From assembly GCF_020829645.1 (NCBI RefSeq), contig NZ_JAIVFS010000002.1, positions 247,830-311,829 on the forward strand: a stretch of DNA of 64,000 nt. Direction: 5' to 3'. The position numbers and the translations under genes were made by a program. Below the pieces are notes generated by a model. That model made no database searches and was not told the DNA's origin. It saw only the letters and a program-made list of their open reading frames with translations. Positions 16,257 through 25,637 of the stretch are shown here, in pieces. This stretch comes from Nostoc mirabile CHAB5784. Its GTDB lineage: Bacteria > Cyanobacteriota > Cyanobacteriia > Cyanobacteriales > Nostocaceae. Position 1 is the first letter of the stretch. Each line of letters opens with the position of its first letter.

Positions 16257-17334
16257 CATTTTCCTGGACTGTAGACACAGTTGTGCTGTTTTCACCTACC
16301 TCACTTGTTTTTGCCAACTGCATCAGTGTCTCATACCAATCCGTAATCGGCAGATTGGCAGGTGCTATTAGCTCTTGATAAACGTGTTGGCAGAGTTCTC
16401 GAAAAGCCCGGTAGCGCTCTTGACGCCAATGCTTAGTGAGTTCGCCCAGAGATGCCTCATTAAGATTCCCTAGAGCATAATTGCGATCAAAACCATGTTG
16501 CATTGGCACAACTGTCCCATCTGCTTCGATAATTAGGGGCGATATGAGTTCAGCAAAGCTGTAGTCTTCTTGATTTATTAGCGATTCCTCTGCAAAAAAG
16601 CTACCGGGATTTGAACGCAGTAAATCTTGGTGAGTTAAATCAATTTGAACAAACAGCTTGTCACCAAGGGCTTCTCGCAGACGCGTGGCTTTTAGGTAAG
16701 CATAGGATAAGATGCTGGGATTAGGTCTATATCCGACGAGGCTTTGGGTAGCATGTCCAACTTCCGCAAGTGGATGAATCTGCAATAATTTCGCTCCTTG
16801 CTCTAAGGCGAAGTTCGCAACCCAGTCTAACTCTCGAAAATTTTGTTTTGTGAGTGTAAAAATAAACCCGAATGGGATACCAGATTGGCGAATCCCTTCG
16901 AGTCGAGCCGCCATTTTTTCAAAAGCTTGCTCTGAAGAACGCATACGGTTATGAGAGGCTGGCATTCCATCAAGACTAATGGCAAGTAGATCAACCGCTC
17001 CAGTCAGCTGCTCAATGTGTCGCTCGTCCAAGAGTATGCCGTTGGAAGTAACCGTCGTATGCATCTGGTATTGATGAGCCTGTTTTAGCAGTTCGGGCAA
17101 AGGTTTGTAGACAAGAGGTTCTCCTCCTGAAAAGCTGGCAATGGTATATCCTTGTACACTTGCATCCGTAATTGCTCGTAAAAGGAGCGGGACACTGAGT
17201 TGGTCACGCTCCTCTGGGCCAGAAGAAGAGTAACAATGGAGACAGCGCAGATTGCACCGTCTGGACGGGTGGATTTGTAGGATGCGGTTAAAATTTCCAG
17301 TAGGTGCCATATGCTTACTAATTACTAACTCCAA
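16246..17334 (-). CDS. radical SAM peptide-modifying enzyme with degenerate SPASM region
   Basis: Radical SAM core with Cys27, Cys31, Cys34 (CNLRCLHC), the SAM-binding SGGEP, TSNG and ISLDG motifs. The C-terminal part keeps the SPASM-like skeleton (EADGTVVPM, then ALGNLNEASLGEL), but the cysteines that would hold auxiliary clusters are absent; only one Cys (ELCQHV) remains. A short ORF with RiPP-precursor features ends 127 bp upstream, so this enzyme most likely modifies that peptide. The first start is TTG at 17334; an ATG at 17310 is an alternative. The exact chemistry (cross-link, epimerisation or other) cannot be told from sequence. Confidence 0.8.
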   Translation of the reverse strand: MELVISKHMAPTGNFNRILQIHPSRRCNLRCLHCYSSSGPEERDQLSVPLLLRAITDASVQGYTIASFSGGEPLVYKPLPELLKQAHQYQMHTTVTSNGILLDERHIEQLTGAVDLLAISLDGMPASHNRMRSSEQAFEKMAARLEGIRQSGIPFGFIFTLTKQNFRELDWVANFALEQGAKLLQIHPLAEVGHATQSLVGYRPNPSILSYAYLKATRLREALGDKLFVQIDLTHQDLLRSNPGSFFAEESLINQEDYSFAELISPLIIEADGTVVPMQHGFDRNYALGNLNEASLGELTKHWRQERYRAFRELCQHVYQELIAPANLPITDWYETLMQLAKTSEVGENSTTVSTVQENAIV

Positions 17335-17461
17335 TTACTCTTTGTGATCTAAAACTCTATGAAGCTTTGCAATGCTTAAGGGAAGTGTTAAAGGGTAACG
17401 ATAAAAAGGAAAATTCCATCGCCACCGCTCTTCCCAAACTTCTGGAAGAAGTCTTAGAATT

Positions 17462-17734
17462 TCAACCCTGCTTAGAGATATCTTTAGAGATATCTAGCCT
17501 GTTAGGATTGAAGGCGGGAATCCCATTAGGAAAAGGCTTAACAGGGATTAGAGGGGTATCTAGCTCCTTGATATCGGGGATGTCAAAGGCGGGAATCCCA
17601 TTAGGAAGAGGATCATTGCCTCGTGGGAAACTGAATCCTCCTTTCACCTGTTCTAGTTCTTGTAGTTCTTCTGGAGTTAGATCCATAAACAATTCGTCGC
17701 CTTGAATGTCTTGCCCTTCCAGACGGTTTTCCAT
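17462..17734 (-). CDS. putative RiPP precursor peptide with two PNGIPAF core repeats
   Basis: 90 aa from an ATG preceded by an excellent GGAGAA ribosome site; the longer frame to 17788 lacks support. The acidic leader (residues 1-33) ends in DLTPEELQELEQVKGG, the double-glycine pattern cut by peptidase-type exporters. The core contains DPLPNGIPAFD (41-51) and KPFPNGIPAFN (66-76), spaced 25 residues. A third aromatic patch FSFPRGN follows the GG. The core is rich in Pro, Asn-Gly and Phe and has no Cys, so lanthionine or sactionine chemistry is unlikely. It is followed by the radical SAM gene on the same strand. No known precursor family was recognised. Confidence 0.7.
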   Translation of the reverse strand: MENRLEGQDIQGDELFMDLTPEELQELEQVKGGFSFPRGNDPLPNGIPAFDIPDIKELDTPLIPVKPFPNGIPAFNPNRLDISKDISKQG

Positions 17735-17971
17735 GATATTCTCCTTTGTTTTTACACTAAGTGCATAGGCATAGCCCGTCGTAGACATCGCTGATTTTTG
17801 TGAGCGATCTGCACACGTTTAATTTCATTCCCCTCTGAAGAACTTACGCAAATTTACTATTGAAATTACAAATATTTATATTTACAGACACTATTTGGCA
17901 GCCTGTCTACGCAATTTTCTAACTTATGGTGATGCGATCGCCCCAAACGTCGGCGTTGGCGTAGCGATCGC

Positions 17972-19039
17972 TCAATTTCCACCTTGAGTCAGCTTGTATT
18001 CTATCTGCTGTAGTGCCGATCGCCACACATCATAACCCTCTTGAGACAGGTGCAACCCATCTGTGGTCAACTCTGGGCGCAAATTACCTTCCATATCGGT
18101 AAACCAGCTATAAATATTTAGATAATTAGCGCCTTCTTGTTTGGCAATCTGGGTTAATTGTATGTTGATGTGACGAATCCGGCTATTGGAAAGTTTTGCT
18201 AGGCGAGTAGGCAAAATTGATTGGACAATGATTTGAGCTTTTGGGTGAGTCTGCCGTAAACGACGGATAATCCGGCGATAATTACGCAAAATTGTTTGAT
18301 CGCTATCGCCTTTTCGTAAGTCGTTAATCCCAGCCATGACGTAAATGACATCCGGCCGCGTTGCCGAAAATGCCCCCAATCTTTTTAAAACGCCACTAGA
18401 AGTATCTCCAGATATGCCTTGATTCAGCCATAATTTACCAGCAGGTAGTTTTTCTCTAGGAAACCACATGCTCAAAGAATCGCCAACTAAGATACTTAGA
18501 TGATTTGCACCTTGACCTTGAGCGATCGCTCTAGCTTCTAAAGCTAGTAAACTTTTCCAGTCATCATAAGTTAATTGACGCTTCTTGATCGACTCCCACA
18601 ATGATTGCAAATTATCACTATTTACGCGTGTATAAATCTGACCTGTTTTTAGAGCTGCCAATCTTTGGTAATAAAGTTGATTCCCAGATGTCAGTGAAAG
18701 ACCAGTTGGTTGGGCGCTGGGGTTGAGTGATGACTCTGTTGGGGCTGGTAATCCCTGACTACTGACTTCTGCTAAGGAGAGATCAACGCTGTTGATATTT
18801 CTATCACCTGCTGTTGGCTGCGAACTTTTTAGGGGTTGGAACGCTTGGCTGCTGAGTTCTGGTAAGGAAAGATCAACACTGGGGATGATTTGTCTACTTA
18901 CTATTGTCTGCGAACCTTGTTTTAAATCCCACAGGAATCTAGAATTTTCTGGCAGGACAATCGACAAATGTGGAAGAGCCGATGCTGGTATTGCTAATCC
19001 TGTTAACAAGCCTGCTGCCAACAGATAAGGGTCCCTCAT
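17972..19039 (-). CDS. secreted SGNH/GDSL hydrolase
   Basis: 355 aa. A signal peptide (LLAAGLLTGLAIPASA) precedes a low-complexity segment with a duplicated SVDLSLxExSSQ motif (residues 54-70 and 84-100). The catalytic domain carries block I GDSLSMWF (nucleophile Ser188), block II GISGD, block III AGINDLR (oxyanion Asn) and block V DGLHL (Asp/His). Such enzymes are esterases or acyl-hydrolases; here it acts outside the plasma membrane, possibly on cell-wall or exopolysaccharide esters. It lies 237 bp upstream of the RiPP-like precursor on the same strand, a neighbour rather than a clear partner. Confidence 0.88.
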   Translation of the reverse strand: MRDPYLLAAGLLTGLAIPASALPHLSIVLPENSRFLWDLKQGSQTIVSRQIIPSVDLSLPELSSQAFQPLKSSQPTAGDRNINSVDLSLAEVSSQGLPAPTESSLNPSAQPTGLSLTSGNQLYYQRLAALKTGQIYTRVNSDNLQSLWESIKKRQLTYDDWKSLLALEARAIAQGQGANHLSILVGDSLSMWFPREKLPAGKLWLNQGISGDTSSGVLKRLGAFSATRPDVIYVMAGINDLRKGDSDQTILRNYRRIIRRLRQTHPKAQIIVQSILPTRLAKLSNSRIRHINIQLTQIAKQEGANYLNIYSWFTDMEGNLRPELTTDGLHLSQEGYDVWRSALQQIEYKLTQGGN

Positions 19040-19746
19040 CGCTTTGTCTCTCCTCTACTCACTGCTTTTCCCTATGACAGCATTAGTTGCCTGTATTCAG
19101 GAAAATTTTACTTGGGTTAAGTTATTATTCTTATTTAAACTGTATAGTTCTGTAAAGCGTGTTAACAAGATTATATTTGACAATTCACGATCTCTTTAAA
19201 TTACGGTTTTCCCGGTGGTATATAAGTCTTATTTGTGAAGATAGTTGTACTGAAAGCCTTCTTTTCACAAACCGACTACTTTTTATAACTCAGTTGCCAC
19301 AAATATTGCAAGTGTGTACGAACTCGGCAATTCGTAGGTGATTTTTGAGTATCTCAGGACAGAGGTTTTTGCTTTTGCCGTTGCTAATCTAATAAATAAC
19401 CATTTGATAAAGAAAAGAGGTTAGAGCCTGAATCAAAAAGGTTTGGGATAACTCTAGAGGGATCTATCTATAGCGCTGTTAGACACTATACCCGTTATTC
19501 TGGGATAATAAAAGTTAAATTTATTTTCATCCAAAAGTAGGTTCTTACCTTTGATGCAATAATTGAGGTTTTGATATAAATTTTCCAGTTGTCGGACAGT
19601 GCCCTACACCTAGAAGGTTATTCTCTACATACCTAATTTAAAATTAATGTTTACTTATTGAAGTATGAGTTGAAACACATTTAAATTAAGTTTTAACTAT
19701 AGAAAATAACTTCATGTGAGGTGCTAAGATTTAGGCTTAATCATTA
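19040..19746. other. 707-bp intergenic, AT-rich
   Basis: Unique AT-rich sequence. I see no open frame with protein character, no tRNA and no repeat family. It should contain the promoter of the SGNH hydrolase. An unrecognised small RNA cannot be excluded. Confidence 0.4.
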
Positions 19747-19959
19747 GTGTTTTCCTTTTATTCCGTGGCTAGAGCTAGTACAGCGATTGGTGTAAGTCCC
19801 ATTATTAAAGAGATTGTGCAAAAACAGGCACATTCGACACGTTTGACCCTGAAAGAAGTTATTCTGATGGGGATGTTAGCAATTGACAAACTAGATGATC
19901 AAGGTCGTCAAGAATTAGCGGATCAAGTTCATCAAATGCAGGTGAATGGAGAAATTTAA
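19747..19959 (+). CDS. small hypothetical protein, possibly ribbon-helix-helix-like
   Basis: Up to 70 aa from GTG 19747, or 64 aa from GTG 19765. It reads SPIIKEIVQKQA, then TRLTLKEVILMGMLAIDKLDD and RQELADQVHQM, mostly amphipathic helix. The short length and helical layout are reminiscent of small DNA-binding or antitoxin proteins, but no signature residue confirms it. It stands alone next to a methyltransferase fragment and a toxin-antitoxin remnant, consistent with an accessory region. Confidence 0.45.
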   Translation: MFSFYSVARASTAIGVSPIIKEIVQKQAHSTRLTLKEVILMGMLAIDKLDDQGRQELADQVHQMQVNGEI

Positions 19960-20032
19960 GTGAGTAGTTATGAGTAAGGAGTTATGAGTTATAGATTTTA
20001 ACTCCTCAGTCCTGACTCTTTACTTAATTTGA

Positions 20033-20308
20033 TTATTGAGTAAAACGATAACGACTTCCCATTACATAATCCTCGTTAATTTCAAAAGATATCCATCGGC
20101 GTTGCAGAGTCTGTGCCACAAACCCACTTGTGTTAGAACCTGCAAATGGATCTAAAACCATATCACCTTCATCAGTTAAGAATTTGATGAAGAACTCGGC
20201 AAACCCTTGAGGAAAACGTGCTGGATGGGGTCTAATTTCTGCTGCTTTACAGCGTCGTAAATAAGCACTATTCGATTCAGTATTTGGTGTTACTGATTCT
20301 TCTTGCAA
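20033..20308 (-). pseudogene. DNA methyltransferase, C-terminal fragment
   Basis: About 91 codons survive. They include RPHPARFPQGFAEFFIKFLTDEGD and the AdoMet-binding DPFAGSNTSGFVAQ followed by FEINEDYV, the C-terminal motif set of N4/N6 amino-methyltransferases of the beta class. The catalytic (D/N/S)PPY motif and the N-terminal half are missing: upstream sequence is AT-rich without continuation. The only start is a TTG inside the conserved region. I read this as a 5'-deleted restriction-modification remnant. Confidence 0.8.
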
Positions 20309-20483
20309 GAGTTATAAGATTATCTCGTTTTTTATAGTTATAACTTATTTTTGTATTATCTAAGTATTTAATTTTAAAAGTTATTTTTTTAACGCAGAGG
20401 GACACAGAGGGAAGCGCAAAGTAACGCAGAGGATGTATATTTATTCAAAAGCTAACTGTATTATTGATTTCCTATAAAAGTGA

Positions 20484-21122
<639 letters not shown>

Positions 21123-21232
21123 TTAGATAGATTCTCCATCTTTTAGTGAGTATATGTCTGGTTCATTTTCAAGAAATTTAAAGGCTCCACCAGTCTGAGC
21201 AAGTTGCATTAAGTCATGGGTTGAAGGCTCTG

Positions 21233-22459
21233 ATGAATCGAAAAATAGTTTTTCTTCCAATAGCGATCGCTCCTCATCAGAGAGAGATAATATTACTTGA
21301 ACTAGAGATTCAATCAGGGACTGCTGAATTTAAAAGTGAATTTGGTGATAAACAGGGTGCTTTGCAAGACTACAATAAAGCAATTGAAGTTGACCCGAAA
21401 AATTATTTCGCTTACAGCGATCGTGCTAAATACCGGAGTAAATTAGGGGATAAACAGGGTGCTTTGCAAGACTATGACCAAGGACTTAAAATTGACTCTA
21501 AAAATATTTTAATGCAGTTTGAACGGGCAAACCTGCGCTATGAAATCCGCAATAACTACACAAATCGCGCCCGATTGCGAAGTAAATTGGGTAACAAACA
21601 GGGTGCTTTACAAGACTATAGTAAAGCAATTGAGCTTGACCCGAAAAATAGCTTCGTTTACAGCTATCGCGCTAGATTTCGTCGTGACATAGGTGACAAA
21701 CAAGGTGCTTTGCAAGACTATAGTAAAGCAATTGAGCTTGAGCCGAAAAATGGAGCGGCTTACGGCGATCGCGCTAAATTTAGGAGTGAATTAGGGGATA
21801 AACAGGGTGCTTTGCAAGACTATGACCAAAGACTTAAAATTGACTCTAAAAATATTTCAATGGTGACTGAACGTGCAGAATTGCGCCATGAGATCGGCGA
21901 TAACCAAGGTGCTTTACAAGACATTAACCAGTATTATAAACTTTATCCACCTCAAGATGGTGATACCTATAGTACTAGAGGGTTTCTTCGCAGTAAATAT
22001 GGTGATAAACAGGGAGCTTTACAAGATTACAATACAGCAATTCAGCTTAGACGTTCAAACTCAATGTTAGCTATTGGTAATAAACAATTAACTCCTCCAT
22101 TCATTATTTATAAAGGGCGAGCTGATCTTCGTAGTGACTTAGGCGATAATCAAGGAGCATTACAAGACTACAACATAGCAATTAAGCTTGCACCTAATTT
22201 TGATGTTTGTTATAACAATCGAGGTAATGTTCGCTCCAATTTAGGTGATAAACAGGGAGCTTTACAAGACTATAATAAAGCAATTCAGTTAAATGCAAAA
22301 AATGCTACTACCTACAATAATCGAGCTTTTCTTCGCTATGATTTAGGAGATAAGCAAGCTGCAATTAAAGATTGGCAGCAAGCTGCTAACCTTTATTTAA
22401 AACAAGGGGATACAAAAAAATATTCAGAGGCAATAAAGAGAATTAAATTGTATAGTTAA
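21233..22459 (+). CDS. TPR-repeat protein
   Basis: About 408 aa from ATG 21233. Roughly nine tetratricopeptide-like units follow, with the constant core LGDKQGALQDYNKAIELDPKN and variants, period about 34 residues. DNA of the repeats is also nearly identical (GATAAACAGGGTGCTTTGCAAG), showing recent expansion by recombination. One unit is shortened (RYEIRNNYTNRARLRS) and another replaced by an insertion (TPPFIIYKGRADL). No signal peptide is convincing. The role is presumably protein-protein scaffolding; partners unknown. Confidence 0.85.
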   Translation: MNRKIVFLPIAIAPHQREIILLELEIQSGTAEFKSEFGDKQGALQDYNKAIEVDPKNYFAYSDRAKYRSKLGDKQGALQDYDQGLKIDSKNILMQFERANLRYEIRNNYTNRARLRSKLGNKQGALQDYSKAIELDPKNSFVYSYRARFRRDIGDKQGALQDYSKAIELEPKNGAAYGDRAKFRSELGDKQGALQDYDQRLKIDSKNISMVTERAELRHEIGDNQGALQDINQYYKLYPPQDGDTYSTRGFLRSKYGDKQGALQDYNTAIQLRRSNSMLAIGNKQLTPPFIIYKGRADLRSDLGDNQGALQDYNIAIKLAPNFDVCYNNRGNVRSNLGDKQGALQDYNKAIQLNAKNATTYNNRAFLRYDLGDKQAAIKDWQQAANLYLKQGDTKKYSEAIKRIKLYS

Positions 22460-22486
22460 TTCTAGACTGGCATTTAAGGCTAGAAA

Positions 22487-22514
22487 GGGGCGGGCAAGAT
22501 GCCCACCCCACAAG
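22487..22514. repeat. REP sequence, left of RAYT
   Basis: GGGGCGGGCAAGATGCCCAC plus CCCACAAG forms a GGGCA/TGCCC-type hairpin. Its exact 28-bp reverse complement lies at 23086-23113 on the other side of the transposase gene. Confidence 0.9.
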
Positions 22515-22575
22515 AGAGAGTGTCAACCTACAAGAATGTCACTTCACAACAGAAGAGAGAATGTGATGATTGAGA

Positions 22576-23046
22576 TTATTCAGGGAGTTGCCAAAAGAAG
22601 GGGTAATCTTCTGGGCTTGATGATAGCCCTGCTTTCACAGGATTTTGTCTGATATATTCCCAATATTGTTGAAACTCTTGGTCATTCCTAACAATACGGT
22701 CATATCTTTCATCTTGCCAAACTGTTCCTATATGTTTCATCACCTTGGGAATTTGTTTAGCACTATAACCTTTAATACTTTTCATAATGCTACTCAATGA
22801 CCAAAACTCATTTTCCGACTTGAGTAATGGCTGAATGAGCAGATGCACATGGTTTGTCATGACTACAAAGACAAATATTTTATATCTTTGATTATCAAAA
22901 AACAAACATGAATTAAAAACTATTTCTCTAGCTTCTAGGCTAAGTTCTAACTTTTCCCAAGTATTAAAAGTAATGAAATAAACTGCCCCATCTAACTCCC
23001 AATGAGGTAATCTTCTCCGAAAAATTTTCAACTTTGGTTCTTGCAT
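22576..23046 (-). CDS. REP-associated tyrosine transposase (RAYT)
   Basis: 156-aa single-domain protein of the TnpA_REP/IS200-like Y1 family. It has FRRRLPHWELDGAVYFITFNT at the N-terminus, the metal-binding MTNHVHLLIQP and the late ERYDRIVRNDQEFQQYWEYIRQNPVKAGL helix with the candidate catalytic Tyr. RAYTs nick and move REP hairpins. Here both flanks carry perfect inverted 28-bp REPs, the expected REP-RAYT-REP unit. The gene is intact, so it could still act in trans. Confidence 0.93.
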   Translation of the reverse strand: MQEPKLKIFRRRLPHWELDGAVYFITFNTWEKLELSLEAREIVFNSCLFFDNQRYKIFVFVVMTNHVHLLIQPLLKSENEFWSLSSIMKSIKGYSAKQIPKVMKHIGTVWQDERYDRIVRNDQEFQQYWEYIRQNPVKAGLSSSPEDYPFFWQLPE

Positions 23047-23085
23047 TCAGAATAGAAAACTACTTGTAATTTTTCTGTAACTTTT

Positions 23086-23113
23086 CTTGTGGGGTGGGCA
23101 TCTTGCCCGCCCC
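23086..23113. repeat. REP sequence, right of RAYT
   Basis: CTTGTGGGGTGGGCATCTTG plus CCCGCCCC is the exact reverse complement of the left REP over 28 bp. It lies 40 bp upstream of the RAYT start codon. Confidence 0.9.
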
Positions 23114-23150
23114 CTTCTTTATTTTTCCCGTCCTCCTCACCCAAAACCCA

Positions 23151-23185
23151 AAAAAAATCCCCCACCTTGCGGCAGAGGATTTTTA
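23151..23185 (-). terminator. terminator of psaAB
   Basis: Read on the minus strand, AAAAATCC, a GC-containing loop, then GGATTTTTTTT. The stem pairs AAAAATCC with GGATTTTT and runs straight into T residues. It lies about 30 bp after the psaB stop. Confidence 0.85.
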
Positions 23186-23213
23186 TTACTTACTTACAAA
23201 ACTAGCAGCCGAA

Positions 23214-25439
23214 TTAACCGAACTTACCAGCAGTAGAAGCAATCAAGAATGCAGCGTAAGTCAAGACATAGCCAACAGTGAAGTGAGCTAGACCAACTAC
23301 ACGAGCTTGAACAATAGATAGAGCAACGGGCTTATCTTTCCAGCGAACTAGGTTAGCTAGAGGAGTGCGTTCGTGTGCCCAAACAAGGGTTTCAATCAAC
23401 TCTTGCCAGTAACCTCTCCAGGAGATTAAGAACATGAAGCCAGTAGCCCAAACTAGGTGTCCGAACAAGAACATCCAAGCCCAGACAGACAGGTTATTCA
23501 CGCCATACGGGTTGTAACCGTTAATCAACTGAGCAGAGTTAGCCCAGAGGTAATCGCGGAACCAGCCCATGAGATATGTAGAGTTCTCATTGAACTGAGC
23601 TACGTTGCCTTGCCAAATACCTAGATGCTTCCAATGCCAGTAGAAGGTAACCCAACCAAGGGTATTGAGCATCCAGAATGTAGCGAGGTAGAAGGAATCC
23701 CAAGCTGAGATGTCGCAAGTACCGCCACGACCGGGACCGTCGCAAGGGAAGGCATAGCCGAAGTCCTTTTTATCGGGCATCAGCTTAGAACCACGGGCAT
23801 CCAAAGCACCTTTGACCAAGATCAAGGTAGTGGTGTGCAGACCCAAAGCGATCGCATGGTGTACCAAGAAGTCGCCAGGGCCAATTGTCAAGAACAAGGA
23901 GTTAGTACCAGCATTGATGGCATCTAACCAGCCTGGTAACCAGACGTTAGCGTAGTTGGGCCATGCTGTGTAAGCAATACTATCTGGGTTAGATAGCAAG
24001 GTATCTAAACCGTACAGTACTTTACCGTTAGCAGCTTGGACGAACTGGGCAAACACTGGCTCAATCAGGATTTGCTTTTCAGGAGTACCGAAAGCAACCA
24101 CTACATCGTTGTGGACGTACAAGCTGAGGGTGTGGAAGCCTAAGAAAAGGGATACCCAGCTAAGGTGGGAGATAATCGCTTCTTTGTGCTTCAACACGCG
24201 CTCAAGGACGTTGCCTTTGTTTTGTTCTGGGTCGTAATCACGTACCCAGAATATTGCTCCGTGGGCAAAAGCACCAAGCATCAGGAATCCAGCAATATAC
24301 TGGTGATGCGTGTACAACGCTGCCTGGGTTGTGTAGTCCTTCGCAATAAATGCGTAGGAAGGCATGGAGTACATGTGCTGCGCTACCCAGGAAGTGACAA
24401 CACCTAACGCTGCTAAGTGCCATCCCAATTGGAAGTGCAGGGAGTTGTTGTAGGTGTCGTAGATACCTTGGTGAGGTAGGTTGAACGGCCCTTCAACAGG
24501 AATACCAAAGAAGTTCTTGGCATTCAAGGCTTCTTTGAGACTGTGACCAATCCCAAAGTTTGTCCGGTACATGTGACCAGCGACGATGAATAGGACTGCG
24601 ATCGCCAAGTGGTGATGAGCTATGTCAGTCAGCCACAAAGCTTCTGTCTGGGGATGGAAACCACCCAAGAAACTCAGAATTGCAGTTCCTGCACCTTGCG
24701 ATGTCCCGAATATATGTCCAGGAGTGTCAGGGTTTTGAGAGTAAACACCCCAGTTGCCTGTAAAGAATGGTGTCAAACCTGCTGGGTGGGGTGGGGTGGA
24801 TAGGAAGTTATCCCAACCTACGTGCTGACCGCGAGCTTCGGGGACAGCAACGTGAATTAAGTGACCAGCCCAAGCCAAAGAACTAACACCAAACAAACCT
24901 GCTAAGTGGTGGTTTAGGCGGTGTTCAGCACTCTTAAACCATGCCAAGCTAGGACGGTACTTGGGTTGCAAGTGCAGCCAACCAGCAAACAGTAATACAG
25001 CAGCGAATAATAGCAAGAACACTGAACCGTTGTACAGTTCGCCGTTATTCCGCATACCGATGGTATACCACCAATGGTAGAGACCAGAGTAGGTAATGTT
25101 TACCGGATTACTAGCGCCCGCTTGGGTAAAAGCTTCGATCGCTGGTTTACCAAAGTGGGGGTCCCAAATCGCGTGGGCGATGGGACGGATGTGAAGGGGA
25201 TCTTTAATCCACTGTTCAAAGTTACCTTGCCAGGCTACGTGGAACAGGAGGCTGGATGCCCACAGGAAGATGATTGCCAAGTGACCGAAGTGAGTTGCGA
25301 AAATCTTTTGGTAAAGATTTTCTTCCGTCATGCCATCATGGGTTTCAAAATCGTTGCCTGTAGCGATCGCATACCATATCCGACGAGTCGTCGGGTCCTG
25401 TGCGAGATCCTGGCTAAATTTCGGAAATTTTGTCGCCAT
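23214..25439 (-). CDS. psaB: photosystem I P700 apoprotein A2 (PsaB)
   Basis: 741-aa core thylakoid membrane protein with eleven hydrophobic helices. It opens with the typical [19 protein letters not shown]. The FX-cluster loop [18 protein letters not shown] supplies two of four ligands to the interpolypeptide [4Fe-4S] cluster. The C-terminal [21 protein letters not shown] and [20 protein letters not shown] segments surround P700. Length and motifs are normal; no far-red-type divergence is obvious. It follows psaA in the standard order. Confidence 0.99.
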   Translation of the reverse strand: MATKFPKFSQDLAQDPTTRRIWYAIATGNDFETHDGMTEENLYQKIFATHFGHLAIIFLWASSLLFHVAWQGNFEQWIKDPLHIRPIAHAIWDPHFGKPAIEAFTQAGASNPVNITYSGLYHWWYTIGMRNNGELYNGSVFLLLFAAVLLFAGWLHLQPKYRPSLAWFKSAEHRLNHHLAGLFGVSSLAWAGHLIHVAVPEARGQHVGWDNFLSTPPHPAGLTPFFTGNWGVYSQNPDTPGHIFGTSQGAGTAILSFLGGFHPQTEALWLTDIAHHHLAIAVLFIVAGHMYRTNFGIGHSLKEALNAKNFFGIPVEGPFNLPHQGIYDTYNNSLHFQLGWHLAALGVVTSWVAQHMYSMPSYAFIAKDYTTQAALYTHHQYIAGFLMLGAFAHGAIFWVRDYDPEQNKGNVLERVLKHKEAIISHLSWVSLFLGFHTLSLYVHNDVVVAFGTPEKQILIEPVFAQFVQAANGKVLYGLDTLLSNPDSIAYTAWPNYANVWLPGWLDAINAGTNSLFLTIGPGDFLVHHAIALGLHTTTLILVKGALDARGSKLMPDKKDFGYAFPCDGPGRGGTCDISAWDSFYLATFWMLNTLGWVTFYWHWKHLGIWQGNVAQFNENSTYLMGWFRDYLWANSAQLINGYNPYGVNNLSVWAWMFLFGHLVWATGFMFLISWRGYWQELIETLVWAHERTPLANLVRWKDKPVALSIVQARVVGLAHFTVGYVLTYAAFLIASTAGKFG

Positions 25440-25489
25440 AGGTTTAATAAATCCTCTGACCTTTAGCCATCAAGTACCAGCTGGGATAG

Positions 25490-25622
25490 TTAGGAGTTAT
25501 GAGTTGTGAGTTATGAGTTGAGAATTATGAGTTGTCAGTTATGAGTTTTCAATTTTTATTTCTAACTCCTAACTTCTAACTCCTAACTTCATTCCTAACT
25601 CCTAACTTTTAACTCCTAACTT
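25490..25622. repeat. repeat array between psaA and psaB
   Basis: About 60 bp of GAGTTATGAGTTGTGAG-type repeats are followed by about 60 bp of TAACTCCTAACTTC-type repeats. The halves are inverted relative to each other and can form a long hairpin in the psaAB transcript. This is STRR-like sequence placed inside a photosystem operon. Confidence 0.85.
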
Positions 25623-25637
25623 GTAGAAAGCTGATTG

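Noticed and set aside
16600..16640. GGGATTTGAACGC, resembling the reverse complement of a tRNA T-arm
   Set aside because: It lies in the coding frame of the radical SAM protein (LRSNPGSF), and no acceptor stem or anticodon arm can be drawn around it.
17335..17461. Open frames in the gap between precursor and radical SAM gene: minus RLLPEVWEERWRWNFPFYRY, and plus LYEALQCLREVLKGNDKKEN
   Set aside because: The minus frame has no start codon; the plus frame runs on as antisense of the precursor. A lost small gene is possible but not supportable.
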